DNA from: Amphibalanus amphitrite
Lineage: Eukaryota; Arthropoda; Thecostraca; Balanomorpha; Balanidae
Length of the DNA stretch: 64,000 nt
Assembly (NCBI RefSeq): GCF_019059575.1
Contig: NW_024882772.1
Location: 1 to 64,000, forward strand
Reading direction: 5' to 3'
Both the position numbers and the translations under genes were made by a program. This document shows, piece by piece, positions 33,532-45,387 of the stretch; position 1 is the stretch's first letter, and every line of letters starts with the position of its first letter. The notes beneath the pieces are model-generated. The model had not been told where the DNA came from. It saw nothing but the letters and a program-made list of their open reading frames with translations, and did no database searches.

Positions 33532-34593
33532 GTGGAGAACCTGGAGGAGCTGCTCAGGGAAAAGGACAGCCAGGTGGACCTGGCTCGTTCGCGGCTCACT
33601 GCCGTCCAGGCGCACCATTCCTCCTCAGAGGGAACTCTTACCTCGCTCGAGGAGGCCGTCGGAGACCGAGAGCGGCAGATCACGCAGCTGCGCGAACAGC
33701 GGGATCGTGCTGAGAAGGAGCGCGCACAGGAACGAGAGCAGAGCGAACGAGAACAGGCAGACCTCAAAATGAAACTTCACGCCCACGAGTCTGAGCTGGA
33801 GAAGCTGCGTGTGCGTCTGGAGCGTGCTCAGGCAGAGAAGACTCGGCTGGAGAGTCGTCTGGAGGGCTCGCAGGCAGAGTTGGGGAAGGTTTCGGCGGAG
33901 CTGGACCGGTTACAGGGAGACGCCGGCAGCCGTAGCTCCGAGATCGAGACGGCACGTCAGAGGGCCACTAAGCTGGATCTCGAGGTGGATCGACTGCACG
34001 CTGAAAACGAGAGACTTCGCTTCGAGATGGAGCGTGATCGCGAGCGCGTCAATCGAGAGCGTGAGCGCGAGCGTGAGGCGCGCGATTGGGAGCGTTCAAC
34101 CACCCCAGTGTACACACCACAGCGAGAACGCCACCTCAGCGGGAGTCTGGCCGCCTCCCTGGAGATCGAACGCCTTCAGGAGCGGCTGGACAAAGCGCAG
34201 ACGGACCTGCGCCGTGCGCAGACAGAATCGCGTCTCCACCAGGGCGACAACGAGAGGGCGCAGGTGGAAGTAGAACAGCTGCAGGAGAAACTCGAGAAAT
34301 CCTCCGGCGAAGTGTTCCGTCTGAAGACTCGTCTGGAGAGTGCGCAGACTGAGAGGGAACAGCTTCAGGAGGAGCACGACCGCACTCAGATGGCTCTGAC
34401 CCGGTGTATGACCGAGAAGGATCGGCTGCAGGCGGAGGTGTCTCACCTGCGGGACGAGGTGGAGCACACGCAGCAGAGCGTCGGGCGCGCTCAGCTGCAG
34501 CACGACAAGGCGCAGGGAGAGCTCAGCAAGACGCAGCTGGAGCTCTCTCAGCTGCAGGACAAGCTGGACAGGACCACCGGCGAACTCCGGCGG
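33532..34593 (+). CDS. brp: brp exon I: end of ERC homology and start of the BRP long coil
   Basis: 354 codons, donor GTGAGT, phase 0. Residues 1-80 continue the shared block (VENLEELLREKDSQVDLARS, VQAHHSSSEGTLTSLEEAVG, IT.LREQRDRAEKER). The rest is Glu/Arg/Gln-rich heptad coiled coil of the BRP type, with a short break (WERSTTPVYTPQRERHLSGS) that interrupts the coil around residue 190. The acceptor lacks the usual pyrimidine before AG, but the protein alignment fixes it. Confidence 0.93.
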
Positions 34594-34626
34594 GTGAGTG
34601 GACACGATCGGGTGTAAACGTAAAAA

Positions 34627-34776
34627 GATGGGCTGCTGCCGAGCTATGAGTGGGCTGCTATCCAGCCATGGGTGGGCTGCTGCCGAACTATGGGTGGGCT
34701 GTTATCTAGCCATGGATGGGATACTATCCAGCCCATGGATGGGCTTTTTAGAGCCGAAGATGGGCTGATATACAGG
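34627..34776. repeat. Minisatellite, seven 22-bp units
   Basis: Units begin GATGGGCTGCT or GGTGGGCTG and alternate between CTGCCGAACTAT and TATCCAGCCAT endings, giving a 44-bp higher-order period. It lies directly after exon I inside the intron. Confidence 0.85.
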
Positions 34777-35028
34777 GCTCTGAATGAGCAGCTCCCAAGC
34801 TGTCGGCTCGCTCCGGGGCGCACAGTCTCCGAAAGAGTCTCAATTGGGTTCCGATATGTAAGCTAATGGAGACATTCTTCTTCGATCTGTCGTCTCTAAT
34901 GCAGCCATCATTTATATATGATCAATGGACTCTAATGCATGCATTTTATACCTCGTTCCGCTGAGCAGAGTTCGTCTTCCTTAGACAGCGATGATAGGTT
35001 GTTTACATGGAACTTGATCGGTTTTCAG

Positions 35029-35181
35029 ATACAAATGGACAAAGAAAAGGCAGTTTATGAATTAGATTCACTGCAAGTTCAAGTTGACAAGGCACTGGGG
35101 CAGTGTTCAAGAGTACAAAAAGAAAAGGAGGTGGTTCAGACTGAGCTTCAGAAGCTGAAGGACAAACAGGACAAGACGCAG
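35029..35181 (+). CDS. brp: brp exon J: coiled coil
   Basis: Acceptor GGTTTTCAG, donor GTATGT, 51 codons, phase 0. It encodes IQMDKEKAVYELDSLQVQVD then KALGQCSRVQKEKEVVQTEL and QKLKDKQDKTQ. The codons are AT-richer than those of the neighbouring exons, which is unusual in this GC3-rich gene. It is part of the BRP-type coil. Confidence 0.88.
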
Positions 35182-36834
35182 GTATGTTTAACAGCTTTTT
35201 ACTTATAGAGCACTTCTAAAAAGACGTTGTTACATTGTGATTACAGAAATGCTTACATCGTTCAATACTGTTCGAATAGTCAAACCAGGACCCCTTCGAT
35301 TCTCTGCAATCACTGAACCGTTGAAGGCATGTCTACAGAACAACGTCTAGTCAACAGTTCTCCCTCGGTAACAGGTCGCCGTCGATAATCCCCCCCCCCA
35401 GCCCCCCTCCCAATCCGATGACAATGTTAAGCCAGACACGCTGCAATCAAAGCCCGCGTGCAATCATGTCCCAATCCGCCGCGACCGTTCCGAACAGGTC
35501 ACTCAATTAATCGTCCCGTGTGCCCGGCGACGGGCACTGGCACCGTGGCGGCGCCGCTCGGGCCCTGTCGCCGCTCAGCGGCATTGCTCAGGGGCCAACG
35601 GCGTGTGACCACCCAGACTTATACCGTGTCTTGGTCCGCGGTAGTTGGTTGGAAACGTGGCGAATAATTCGCTAAAGCCCATGTAAGAAAAGATCAAATT
35701 AGAAAACAGATTGGTATTCAATTATAACTGGATTTGCGATATCATAGCATCTTATTAATATTGTGTTTTAGGTATTCTGCGCATGCTGTAAAAACAAACA
35801 ATGATGATAAAATAAAATTTATTTGAGGGAAACGGCGCACAAATACAATAAATATTTCGGGTTGGTGTCTTTCCCTACCGGAGTGGCTATGAACTAAGCC
35901 AGGGTGTAAAACCTCCACCACCATATCACTATCATCGTCGTTTCAAAAGGCTTTTGCCGAGAGATTTCACTTCTCGCGGCCTCAATCTCCACGGGCGACT
36001 TCCCATCGCGGCTCACTGGAGCTCAACTTCTTTCATTTGATGGCCATCGAGCTGGCGCGTTCACGGAGAGGAGACACTGACGGTGTGCCCTCCATTTCTC
36101 CAGTCAATCGGAAGGGCTCTCCGGGGTTTAGTAGAGTATGAGACCGTCAGTCTCCTCCGGGCTCTGTCTAGCGTAGCGTCAGACGCTGCGTCTGCGATCA
36201 GTGGTAGCGGTGGTGACGCTGGTGATAGCCGATAGTTGCACCAACTCTGACAGAGACTACTCAGTATTGAGTGTCTTCTTACCAAATATTAATCAAGTGC
36301 TGCAATATTTGGCGAGTCGGTTCGCGAAGGGTCTTGTCTTCGGAGGGAAGGAAAAAGCCGAGAAATGGAGCGTCTTTTGAACGTCTTTTGAACGTCTGCG
36401 ACACTTCATTTATTCAGTCGCTATCTTGAAGGAATATGCGTCGGTTCGAAAATGGCATTTCAGCGAGTCGGCCGAGTCTCGTAGTCTTGCATACTATCTT
36501 CTATTCATGAGATTCGCATTTTGCTGGTGTGGCTAAATCCAATGTATCTATCGTATATCAGCAAGCGACCATGCCTAATTTACCGTCCCAGCAAAGCGGA
36601 AGAGCCGTTTTTCCTGTCGTCACGCTCAGTTGTCCGAATCTGGGGCCGCTCTGGCTGCGTCCCCTGAGGGCGGTCTCAGGTGGTGCCGTCGACCGTTCAC
36701 GGTCACTGCTGCTCCCTGCTGACAGGGGCAGGCCGCGCGGCAATGTCCCGGGGCAGGCCGGCTATATCGACCGGCAGCGGCAGCCACCGCGACTGCTGAC
36801 CGGCCGGGCTGCGGCCCAGAGCGCGCCTGGTGCT
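35182..36834. other. Intron J-K, first part
   Basis: No exon recognised. Contains C-rich and AT-rich patches without further structure. Confidence 0.5.
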
Positions 36835-37085
36835 CCCCAGATGCTGACGCCCCAGCTACCGTCACCGACTGCCACTCTTCAGATACTGTCCCCCCGGATA
36901 CTGCTGCTGTCCAGATGCCACTGCTGCTCCTGAGATACTTCCGCACCTCAGATTCCTACTGCCACTCAGATACCACTGCTTCCAAGGTACTGCCATTTCC
37001 TAGATACATACCATCCCAGGCTGTCGCTTCCCAGATACTGCCGTATTTCAGATGCTTTATCAAGGGCGGATACTGTCAGCGGGCT
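36835..37085. repeat. Degenerate minisatellite, CAGATACTGCC-type
   Basis: Variants of CAGAT(A/G)C(T/C)(G/A)C followed by CTGCTGTC or CCACTG recur about every 25-35 bases across 250 bp. Diverged tandem repeat; no coding value. Confidence 0.5.
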
Positions 37086-38144
37086 TGGACTGCCACCGGA
37101 CGCCCGTATTCCATTTACTGTTACTGATTGCTGCACTCCAACAAATATACCGCTATCCGCTACCGAATGCCGCTCTACGGCTGCCACTCCTCACTTGTCC
37201 AGTATCGGTTTGATCTATCCAGTGCCCTGTCCTGACCTCCTGTCTTGCCAGCGCGGCAGTGTACGGCCGGTGATAATCTTAGGCTGGTATCTCGTTTCGC
37301 ATCCCCAGCCCTCAGTCAGATCAGCAGGGCTCCCGACGTTGACCCCGCGGGATTCTGCACAACTTTGGCAAACTTGGCAGGATGACCGGACCGGGCCGGC
37401 AATGTAAACGTCGCATTTATGCTCCCGGATGCCTATGATTGGTGCCCGGGCTCGGCGGCCGCTGAGTGTCCCGGTTCGCAGAATCTGCTGAGGCCCAGGG
37501 CACGATAACAAACGGTCAGGAATATTCAGTGGCCAAGTAGTTCAAAAGGATTCTCCGTTATTGCATATGCATGCAGCGGAATGTTATCAAGGGCCGGCAT
37601 TTGACTCCGTGACCGCCAATGGAATTGATGGGGGCTAGTGAGCTGCTTTTACCAAAATTTTAAACTGTAGTGATGGCTAGATTAAGAACAGGATGCAGGC
37701 TGAAGACGGCGACATATTGGCGCCGACTGCACTGTTTTAAACATTTGTTATATTTCATTCTAGTAATAACTTTCACGTTCAGTTATCACAATTGAGTTCC
37801 AAGGCCGTGCAAAAATAATGTCAGCCGCTTAAGAAATTCCTGACGTAGATTGGGACAAAAGGTCAGCTATTGCACACAAACGAGGAGACGTCAACAGTCA
37901 CAAAGTGTTCGTCAGCGGCTACTTCAATGAAATAAGCGAAACAACGGAATACATAAAATGAATTAACACATTTCGATGAGGGGCCCACACTGAGACAGCA
38001 CACATGGATATACCCTGGCACACATCCCCTACCCCACCTGGCTGAGTGACGAACCTCTGACCCTGCTCGCCTCAGAGTTACAGATAATGCCCGTCTGTCG
38101 GTTGACGGTTATATGGCCTTGACTTCTATCATCATCTTCCGCAG
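37086..38144. other. Intron J-K, last part
   Basis: No exon, RNA or mobile element recognised. Confidence 0.5.
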
Positions 38145-38333
38145 GGCCAGCTGACCCGCGTGACGAAGGAGAAGGAGTCCTCCGATGCGGAGAGGTCGCG
38201 TCTGACGGAGAAGCTGGACGTGCTACAGAGCCAGCTAACCAAGGCGCTCCGTGACCGGGACGCGGCGCATACCGAGCTCGATCTCCTCAAGGAAAAGGTC
38301 GATAAGAACGCCGCCATGATTCAGAAGCTGCAG
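38145..38333 (+). CDS. brp: brp exon K: coiled coil
   Basis: Acceptor ATCTTCCGCAG, donor GTCAGT, 63 codons, phase 0. It opens GQLTRVTKEKESSDAERSRL and ends AAMIQKLQ. Heptad coiled coil. Confidence 0.9.
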
Positions 38334-38507
38334 GTCAGTCAGCTATTGCAGGCATTGCTTAGCATTTTTCCTGTCATCTGGCTTATCTGCCTCCAACGGA
38401 GGGCTGTTTGGTCGTGTCTGGTAATGTTGCATATCAGTTCATCCATTTGAAGACCTATAATTTTTATCGGAAACATGTTACTATCTTTTACGTTATCTTC
38501 CCTTCAG

Positions 38508-38647
38508 CTTGAAAAAGAAGATAAAAACGCGGAGATAGATCATCTGAAGGACAAGCTCGATAAGAATGATCTGCTGGTTTGTCGACTCCAAGAAGAGAAG
38601 GAAACGTTGCAGCGCGATCACGAACGATTGGTAGAAAAGTATGAAAG
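38508..38647 (+). CDS. brp: brp exon L: coiled coil
   Basis: Acceptor TTCCCTTCAG, donor GTACAG, 46 codons plus two bases (phase 2), matched by exon M. It encodes LEKEDKNAEIDHLKDKLDKN then ETLQRDHERLVEKYER. The repeated DKLDKN resembles the KVDKN of exon K, suggesting internal duplication of a coil module. Confidence 0.9.
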
Positions 38648-39134
38648 GTACAGATTGAACCTCGACGGGAGATGTATTTCTTAAATCCCCTCTAATGTAA
38701 TTGCTTTTACAAACATGCTCACGAAATACACGAGCATGTACGTGATGTCATGCTACCTTGAGAAGTGTTCGTCTACGCTAAGTCTGGTTTCAAATAGGTA
38801 TGCAAACCATGCAACAAGTGATACACGTTTATGGGGTATCGAGTCCCTGAATCTCAAGTCAGAACATATGATAATCCTCTTCGTGAGTGATCCCCAATTC
38901 AGGAAAAACGACGCTGTAGAATCCAACGCACCTACCGATTGGTTTGATCGTTATGATACCTGTTATTTTGCACGAAAACGTACAAGCGGTGTCCAATTTG
39001 GACGTTGTAAGTGACTCTGTTGACGTCAAGTATGCTGGACTTCAACAAAGGACCTTCGGTTGACCATCGCCTTGACCATTACCGATGTGTACGTTTACGA
39101 ACTGACGTTCATGTGTGTGTCGCTTGCCCGCCAG

Positions 39135-41403
39135 GTCGCAGGGGGAGGTGCAGCGCCTTCAGGCCCGGCTTGAGACGGCCCAGTCGGACCAGGACCGGCT
39201 GCAAGCTGACGGCGAGAAGGCCCACCTGCTGCTCAACAAGACCCGTGACGAGCAGCGGCGCGGTCAGGAGGAGCTCGAGAAGCTGCAGGAGCTCTACGAC
39301 CGCAGCGCAGTCCAGTTCATGCGGATGAAGGACAGCGAGGCGCGCTGCCGTGAGGAGACTGAGCGCATCACTGTCGAGCTGGAACACCTCCAGGAGAAGT
39401 ACGAGCGAACGCAGATGGAGGCCAAGAAGCTGGCCAACGAGCGGGAACAGCTGAAGGAAGAGGTCGAGAAGCTGACGTTTGATGTGGAGCGTGCCAAGGC
39501 GCAGTATCAGAAACTTCAGAGTAACCAGGAACGTAGCAACGAGGAGACGGCGCGACTTCAGGTAGAACTGGACAAGGCCCAGGAGAAGCTGGAGCGGAAT
39601 CAGTCGGAGCTGAAGAAGGCTCAGACTGAGCGCGACAAAGCCCTGGCGGAGACAGACACCGGCCAGGCAGAGATAGAGCGGTACCTGGTGCGGATCGGGA
39701 AGTACCAGGACACACAGGAGCGAGGTCGGGAGGAGCAGGAGCGGCTCAAGTTTGAGGTTGAGCGTCTCCGGGAGCGCCTGGAGAAGGCACAAATGGAACT
39801 AGAGACTGAGCATCTAATGAAGGAACGCTTTGAACAGGATGCTTCAAAGCTTCGCCTCGAGCTAGATCGTCTGCAGAGCAGCCAGGAGCCTGGTCTGGCG
39901 ATGAGTGACGATGGCAAGTCGAGGATCCAGGCCGAAGTACTCCAGGGAGAACTGGATCGTATGCGCGATAAGTACGACTCGGCACAAATGGAGATACGCA
40001 AACTCCGAATACAGCTAGAAAAGCGGCACGAGGAGATTCTGATTCTGCAAAAGGAGCTAGACAAATACGAAAATTGCTCAATGAAGCTGAGTTCCGAAAA
40101 GGAACAGCAGCAGAGCGAGCTGGAACGCATCAAGTCTGAGCTGGGCCGCATTCGCTCTCGGTACGAGGCGGCGCAGACGGAGGTAACGCGTCTGGAGCAG
40201 CGGACCGCGCACCTGGAGTCGGAGAACGTGCGTCTGCGCGGCGAGCTGCAGCAGGCGCAGTCGGAGATCGAGCGGCGCCGACACACGCCCGACGAGTCCA
40301 AAGGTGAGGCCGAGCGGCTGCGCGGTAAGCTGGAGAGGGCGCAGGCTGAACTGCAGAAAGCCACCGAGCAGCGGCGGGCGGTGGAAGCGGAGGCGGCCAG
40401 GCTCGCTCGCGACCTGGAGCACGCCCAGCAGCGGCTGGCGCGCTTCAGGGACAGCACCGAGGCGGCCAAAGTCGAGTTCGAGAAGATGGCTGCCGAGATC
40501 GAGTCGCTGCACAGTCGGCTGGAGCAGACGGCCGCGGAGCTGCGCACCGCCGAGGCTGCCCGCAGGGATCTGCAGGAGCGCCTCGACCAGCTGGGCTCCA
40601 GTGGGGAGCAGGCGGAGCAGCGGGTAGCCGTGTTCCAGGAGCAGTTGGCCACCGCCTGCGGGGAGCTGGAGCGGGTCCAGTTGGAGAGACGCGCCGCTGA
40701 GGACCGCGCCAAGAAGACTGAGGCGGAGATGGCCGGGGCGGCGCGGCGCGCCACCGAGCTGGAGTCGCGCCTCTCCCAGCTGACTGCCGAGCGCGACCAG
40801 CTGACCGCGCGGCTGGAGGAGCTGCGCCGTCAGCTGGTCGCGCAGCAGGCGCTCAGCGAGGAGGAGCGCGAGGAGGAGGAGCGCACCTCTCGGGAGCTGC
40901 GCTCGGAGCTGGAGCGCGTGCGCCGGGACGCAGAAGAGGCCCGCACGCGTCACGAGGAGGCGCTGGCCGCGGCCGGTAACGACACGGAGCTGCTCCGTCT
41001 GGCCCAGCAGGCGGCCGACCAGGAGCGGCGACGTGCCGAGGCGGCCGAGGGCAGCACCAAGGAGCAGCGAGCGGAGCTGGAGCGGCTCCGGCAGCTGCTG
41101 GAGACCTCCCAGACCGAGCGGCGGGAGTCGGGAGACGTTCTGCAGCGGCAGCTGGAGCAGCAGCGTCTGCAGCTCGAACAGCAGCGCCAGCAGCTGGAAC
41201 AGCAGCAGGTGGTGATCCAGCAACAACAGCAGCAGTTGGCGGCGGCGCAGGCAGAGGAGCCGCCGGCCGGCGACTCGATGGAGGTACAAAAGCTGCTCGC
41301 GGAGCTGGAGCGTTCCAAGAGCGACATGCAGAACGCGCGAACAGAGCGAGAGCGGCTGCAGTCGCAGCTGGAGATCCTGGTGCAGGAGCTGCAGAAGACC
41401 CAG
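39135..41403 (+). CDS. brp: brp exon M: giant BRP-type coiled-coil exon
   Basis: One exon of 756 codons, phase 2 in and phase 0 out, donor GTCAGC. It is an almost uninterrupted heptad coil, very rich in Glu, Gln, Arg and Leu, with no Pro over long stretches. Short repeated modules (LE.AQ...DRLQ, ERAQ.EL.K) suggest growth by internal duplication. It ends in a Gln-rich part (LEQQRLQLEQQRQQLEQQQ). In insects the equivalent region forms the filament of the T-bar that extends into the cytoplasm. Long frames on the other strand are shadows of this biased composition. Confidence 0.95.
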
Positions 41404-42875
41404 GTCAGCGGACGGCCGTCCGCGTCCGGCTGCTGCCTTGAGCCGAATGCGCCGTGTCTGTGTCGTGGCTCGCTCTGGCTGTCTCTCTCCTCTGTTTTCT
41501 CACTGCGCTTGGGTGTGCCGTGGCCGCCACCGCTGCCGCCGCCGCCGCACGACTCGCACCTGCGTGGTATCTAGCCGTTCGTGTTCACTCTCTCTTTCTC
41601 TCGTTGTTCAGCCTCCGCAATCTTACAGCAATGCCTGGACGTATATGGTCGATTCTAAACGTGGCCTGTCATTGGTAAGCATATTTGAACACACTCGTTA
41701 GTTTGAAATGTCTCCGCACAACACGCTTCTGTATGTCGTAGTACCGGCGAATCCAGACGTAAGAATAGCATGTTATACTCGGCAGATAATTTTATTAACA
41801 TTAAATGCAACCCGTTTTAGTACAAATAGCCTTCAACCCTGGATGATTGAGACAATCAAGTGCTGGATTCGCCAATCGCTGTACAGTTAATGTGGAACTC
41901 AGTGTTAGTCTCCTGAGATTGCTGGCTCATTTTTTTATGTATACCTACGGCTAACACCTACATGCTTCACGTTGGACCTTTATCTACACATTACGTTCAG
42001 CTGCATTTAAGTGTGGCTACATGAGGACAATTTTATTAGTTTTATGCTTTCTGTTTCGTGCTCCATTCAATTCCACACATTTCAGCAGCCTTTTGTATTT
42101 TCATTGTTCTGATTGATTTTTGGTAACTCAATTCAACCAGACATGCTGAAACTGATGAGTGGGATAAATAGTACGGATAACATAAAGTTCATATAAATAT
42201 ACGTCAACGTAGCCATTACTTTATAGGTCTTGCGAGCCACTGATTTATGTTGGTATACAGATATTGCTTTGTGTTAGAGCCTAGACTGATCTATGAATTA
42301 CGACAGTACCGTCCTGAATGGCGATGACACCTTCCGTTTGTTTTAAAATTGTGTGATACCTACGATATGTTAATTGTTCTCTCTTATATGTACTCTTTCG
42401 ATGCGAGCTCTTTGTACATATACATGTATACCTACTATTATGTTCAAAACATCTGAGTTAGCACCTACTAACTAGACATGTAGGTGAAGCCCCTTATAAA
42501 TGTGCAAGTTCGACTGAAACCCCGTCAACCTGTCCACAGTTAATTCATTAATCCGTTGTTCCGTTGCTTATCGTGCATTGGTACAAGCAGTTCCTTCTAT
42601 AGTGAAAAGCTGAGAATGTTTTATCAAGCTAAGTCGTACGCATGAAAGTCGATCTTTTCTTCGTTTTCTTGAACTGTGAAATACCTAATTGAAAGTGTAA
42701 ACGTAAAATAAGTGACACCTTCCGACGGTTCTTAATTTTATCTTAAAAAGTTTACCGAAGAGAAGTGATTTCATTTTTTCCAATATTCTGATAGCATGAT
42801 CGACCCTATTCCTCGTCTCATTCACTCGGCGTAGCTGACCGAACCCCCATCCCCCGCGGCATGCAAACGTTTCAG
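41404..42875. other. Intron M-N
   Basis: AT-rich; no exon or RNA recognised. Confidence 0.6.
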
Positions 42876-43097
42876 CTGGATCTCCGGGAAGCCCAACAGA
42901 GGCTATCGACTGGTCACGCCGACGGCGACACGGAGCTGCAGCAGAGGCTAGAGGAGCAGCGGCAGCTGGCGCAGCAGCGCGACCAGCAGCTGCAGAAGCA
43001 GGCCCGACAGCTGGCCGACTCAAATAGGCAGCTGGAGGACTCGCGGCAGCAGCTGCAGCAGCTGCAGTCGCGGCTGCACCAGCTGGAGGCGGCGCAG
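42876..43097 (+). CDS. brp: brp exon N: Gln-rich coiled coil
   Basis: Acceptor ACGTTTCAG, donor GTGAGC, 74 codons, phase 0. It encodes LDLREAQQRLSTGHADGDTE, then RQLAQQRDQQLQKQARQLAD and SRQQLQQLQSRLHQLEAAQ. Insect BRP is also Gln-rich near its C terminus. Confidence 0.9.
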
Positions 43098-43440
43098 GTG
43101 AGCGGCCGCAGCCGAGGAGGGAAGTGGATTGGACCATCTCGACTCAGACAGAGTCGAAATATCTATATCGGTCGAAACAATGTTATTATAACTAGTACGA
43201 ACTATTTTTGGAGCTTGCATTAACCACTGCTCTTTATTAAATGATGTTGATGATTCTCCCGACACCAAAACATAAAAGGTGCTTTAGACGTTCATTAGAT
43301 GGCCGTCACAATTGTAGCAATGATTAAATTTTCCCGGACATCGTTGTTAGTGTTACGACGGTGGCAGCGCTGCCAGTCTCAGGTATCTTACGACAGAACA
43401 GTGGTCTTGCCGTTGATCTGACGCCTGTGTTGCGCCCCAG

Positions 43441-43625
43441 CCCTCAGCGGAGGGCGACCGGTCGGAGCCGGCGGCGGCGCAGCTGGCGGAGCTGCAGGCC
43501 GAGCTGGCGCAGCTGCGAGAGGAGCAGAGTCGCGCGCAGAGCCAGTCCGAGCGGCTGCTCCACCTGATGCAGATGTCGCAGGAGGAGCAGCTGGCCAAGG
43601 ACCGGCAGATCAAGGAGCTGCAAGA
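43441..43625 (+). CDS. brp: brp exon O: coiled coil
   Basis: Acceptor TGCGCCCCAG, 61 codons plus two bases, donor GTGAGT at 43626. It encodes PSAEGDRSEPAAAQLAELQA then SERLLHLMQMSQEEQLAKDR and QIKELQ. The split codon GA+T joins exon P as Asp. Reading through the donor meets TGA at once, which supports the border. Confidence 0.88.
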
Positions 43626-43862
43626 GTGAGTAGGAACTCCAGGGCGCGATGGCACTGCCGGGTAGACGGGTAGAAAGTGGAGGTTGAGACGTACTCTAGG
43701 GATAGAGTTACTGCCGTGGGGACGGCTTTGAGAGTGCGTCTACACTTCAAAGAACCGTATAAAGGCATTCTCAGTGATCTCGTTTGCCTATAACGTTCGC
43801 ACGTCACCGTGTGCCTCACGTGTCTGGCTCCTTTGACGCCATTATTTGTTTGTGTTTGCCAG

Positions 43863-43956
43863 TGCGCTGAAGAAGACTCGCGGGCCGCCCGCAACAGCAC
43901 CCCCTTCGACGGCAGCCTCGCGAGCCACCACCCCCGCCGGCGGCTCAGCGCCCAAG
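43863..43956 (+). CDS. brp: brp exon P: low-complexity linker before the C-terminal choice
   Basis: Acceptor GTTTGCCAG, donor GTAGGT, phase 2 in and phase 0 out. After DALKKTRGPP it is Ala/Thr/Pro-rich (ATAPPSTAASRATTPAGGSA). Both exon Q and exon R start in phase 0, so either can follow. Confidence 0.85.
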
Positions 43957-44452
43957 GTAGGTCTCCCTCCGGCGGCCGAGGCGCCTCCGGTCCGCTAGGT
44001 GACAGTCATCGTGTCCTCCGAGCATGCACTTCAGACATTTAGAACGGTGTTCAGAAGGCTTCTGCCGGCTGCTTTCTCGCTGTCGTACTAAACTGAATGT
44101 GCGCCTAATACCGATGTGCTGGGAAACGGTCCGGTTTCGACTGGATCGCCTAATAGCGCAATGTTCAACTAACACCGCCAACACCAGACTAGCGGTAGAC
44201 AGTTAACTGTCGCTGTCTCGATGTCCTGATGCTTGAGAAAGATGAGTATGTTCTCGGCTAACACGACACCGTACTAACACAGCTTCTCTCTCCTGGCTCC
44301 CTGGCTGTCGCTGTCGCTCTTCTCTGGCTCAACGTGGTCATCGTTCGGTGTACCCTGCGGCTTTCTGTTGTTCCGTTACCATCACCGTGGTTTGGTTGTT
44401 TCCCGTTTCGCTGGTGTTTCCTGTGTGTTTGTGTGTGCGTTTCGCGGGCCAG

Positions 44453-44584
44453 CTGCTCTCCCTGTCGCTGCCAGACTCGGCCGGAAGCGCTGCCAGTGCC
44501 GCCGCCAGCGCCGCCGGAAACGTGGCCGGAAACGCCGCCAATGCTTCCAAGGCCATGGGCGGCTTCCTCAAGAGCCTTTTCTAG
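44453..44584 (+). CDS. brp: brp exon Q: BRP-type C terminus with stop
   Basis: Acceptor TTTCGCGGGCCAG, 43 codons then TAG at 44582-44584. Small-residue-rich (SAASAAASAAGNVAGNAANA), ending in the hydrophobic/basic tail KAMGGFLKSLF. In insects the last ~17 residues of BRP are needed to tether synaptic vesicles (the brp-nude allele), so this tail is a good candidate for the same role. No AATAAA was seen within 250 bp downstream. Confidence 0.8.
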   Translation: MLSLSLPDSAGSAASAAASAAGNVAGNAANASKAMGGFLKSLF

Positions 44585-44843
44585 AAAAGTGAATGACACT
44601 GCCGACGTCGTAAATTGTTCTATTGTATCGTGATCTGTGAAATCGTGTGGAATCAGGCGGACTCACCGCGTCTGCCGGCGCTACTGGGGCGTTAAGATGT
44701 CGGGAGTGGGAGGCCATTTCGTTGATGGGCGGAAGTGCTCGTCGGCTTCCGCTGGGTCTTTCGTTTTTGTTTGGTTCTCGCCGCGCGTTTGGTGTGCGCG
44801 AGTGTGGGTGGCGGCAGCGCTGACCGTCTGGCCGGCGACCCAG

Positions 44844-45137
44844 GCTGACCAGGACGAGGCGGCGCGGCTGCACCGCGAGCTGCGCCACCGTGACGCCGAG
44901 CTGGAGCGGCGCGGCGCGCGCGTCTCCGAGCTGGAGGCCGAGGTGACGGCGCTGGAGGCCGAGCTGGCGCAGGCCGGACGGCTGCCAGAGCTCGCCCAGA
45001 TGGTGGCGCTGGTCAAACAGAAGGCGACCCGCTGCCAGGAGCTGGAGGGCGCGCTGCGAGAGGCGGCGCGCCAGACTGAGGACCGCGAGGCCGCTCTGCA
45101 CGACGAGGCGGAGAAGCACGCAGAGCTGACACAAAAG
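44844..45137 (+). CDS. brp: brp exon R: ERC-type C-terminal coil
   Basis: Acceptor GGCGACCCAG, donor GTAGGT, 98 codons, phase 0. It encodes ADQDEAARLHRELRHRDAEL, then VALVKQKATRCQELEGALRE, ending DEAEKHAELTQK. The ELE.ALRE pattern matches the vertebrate ERC C-terminal coil, not insect BRP. It lies after the stop of exon Q, so Q must be skipped to use it. Confidence 0.85.
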
Positions 45138-45387
45138 GTAGGTCGTCAGGACTTCGTTAACCCCGGCTGTGATGATGTTTGAATTGGAAGGATGCAAAGA
45201 TGTGAAAGGAAACTGAAACTGACTTTTGCAGGCTATTCAAATGTTATATGACGGAAATAAACGGTGCACGCTCCTAGCGCAATGTTATATGTGCACCGCA
45301 ACCTTGCTTGTGAGAAGTCAAAACGCTGTGTGCGGCTTATGTCGTATGAAGGTGACGCCCCTGACAGTCCGGCTATGCACTGCGCAG

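Noticed and set aside
39109-41327. Long minus-strand frames (227 to 403 codons) opposite exon M
   Set aside because: Leu/Arg/Ser-rich shadows of heptad codons; no homology, and they lie antisense to a confirmed exon.
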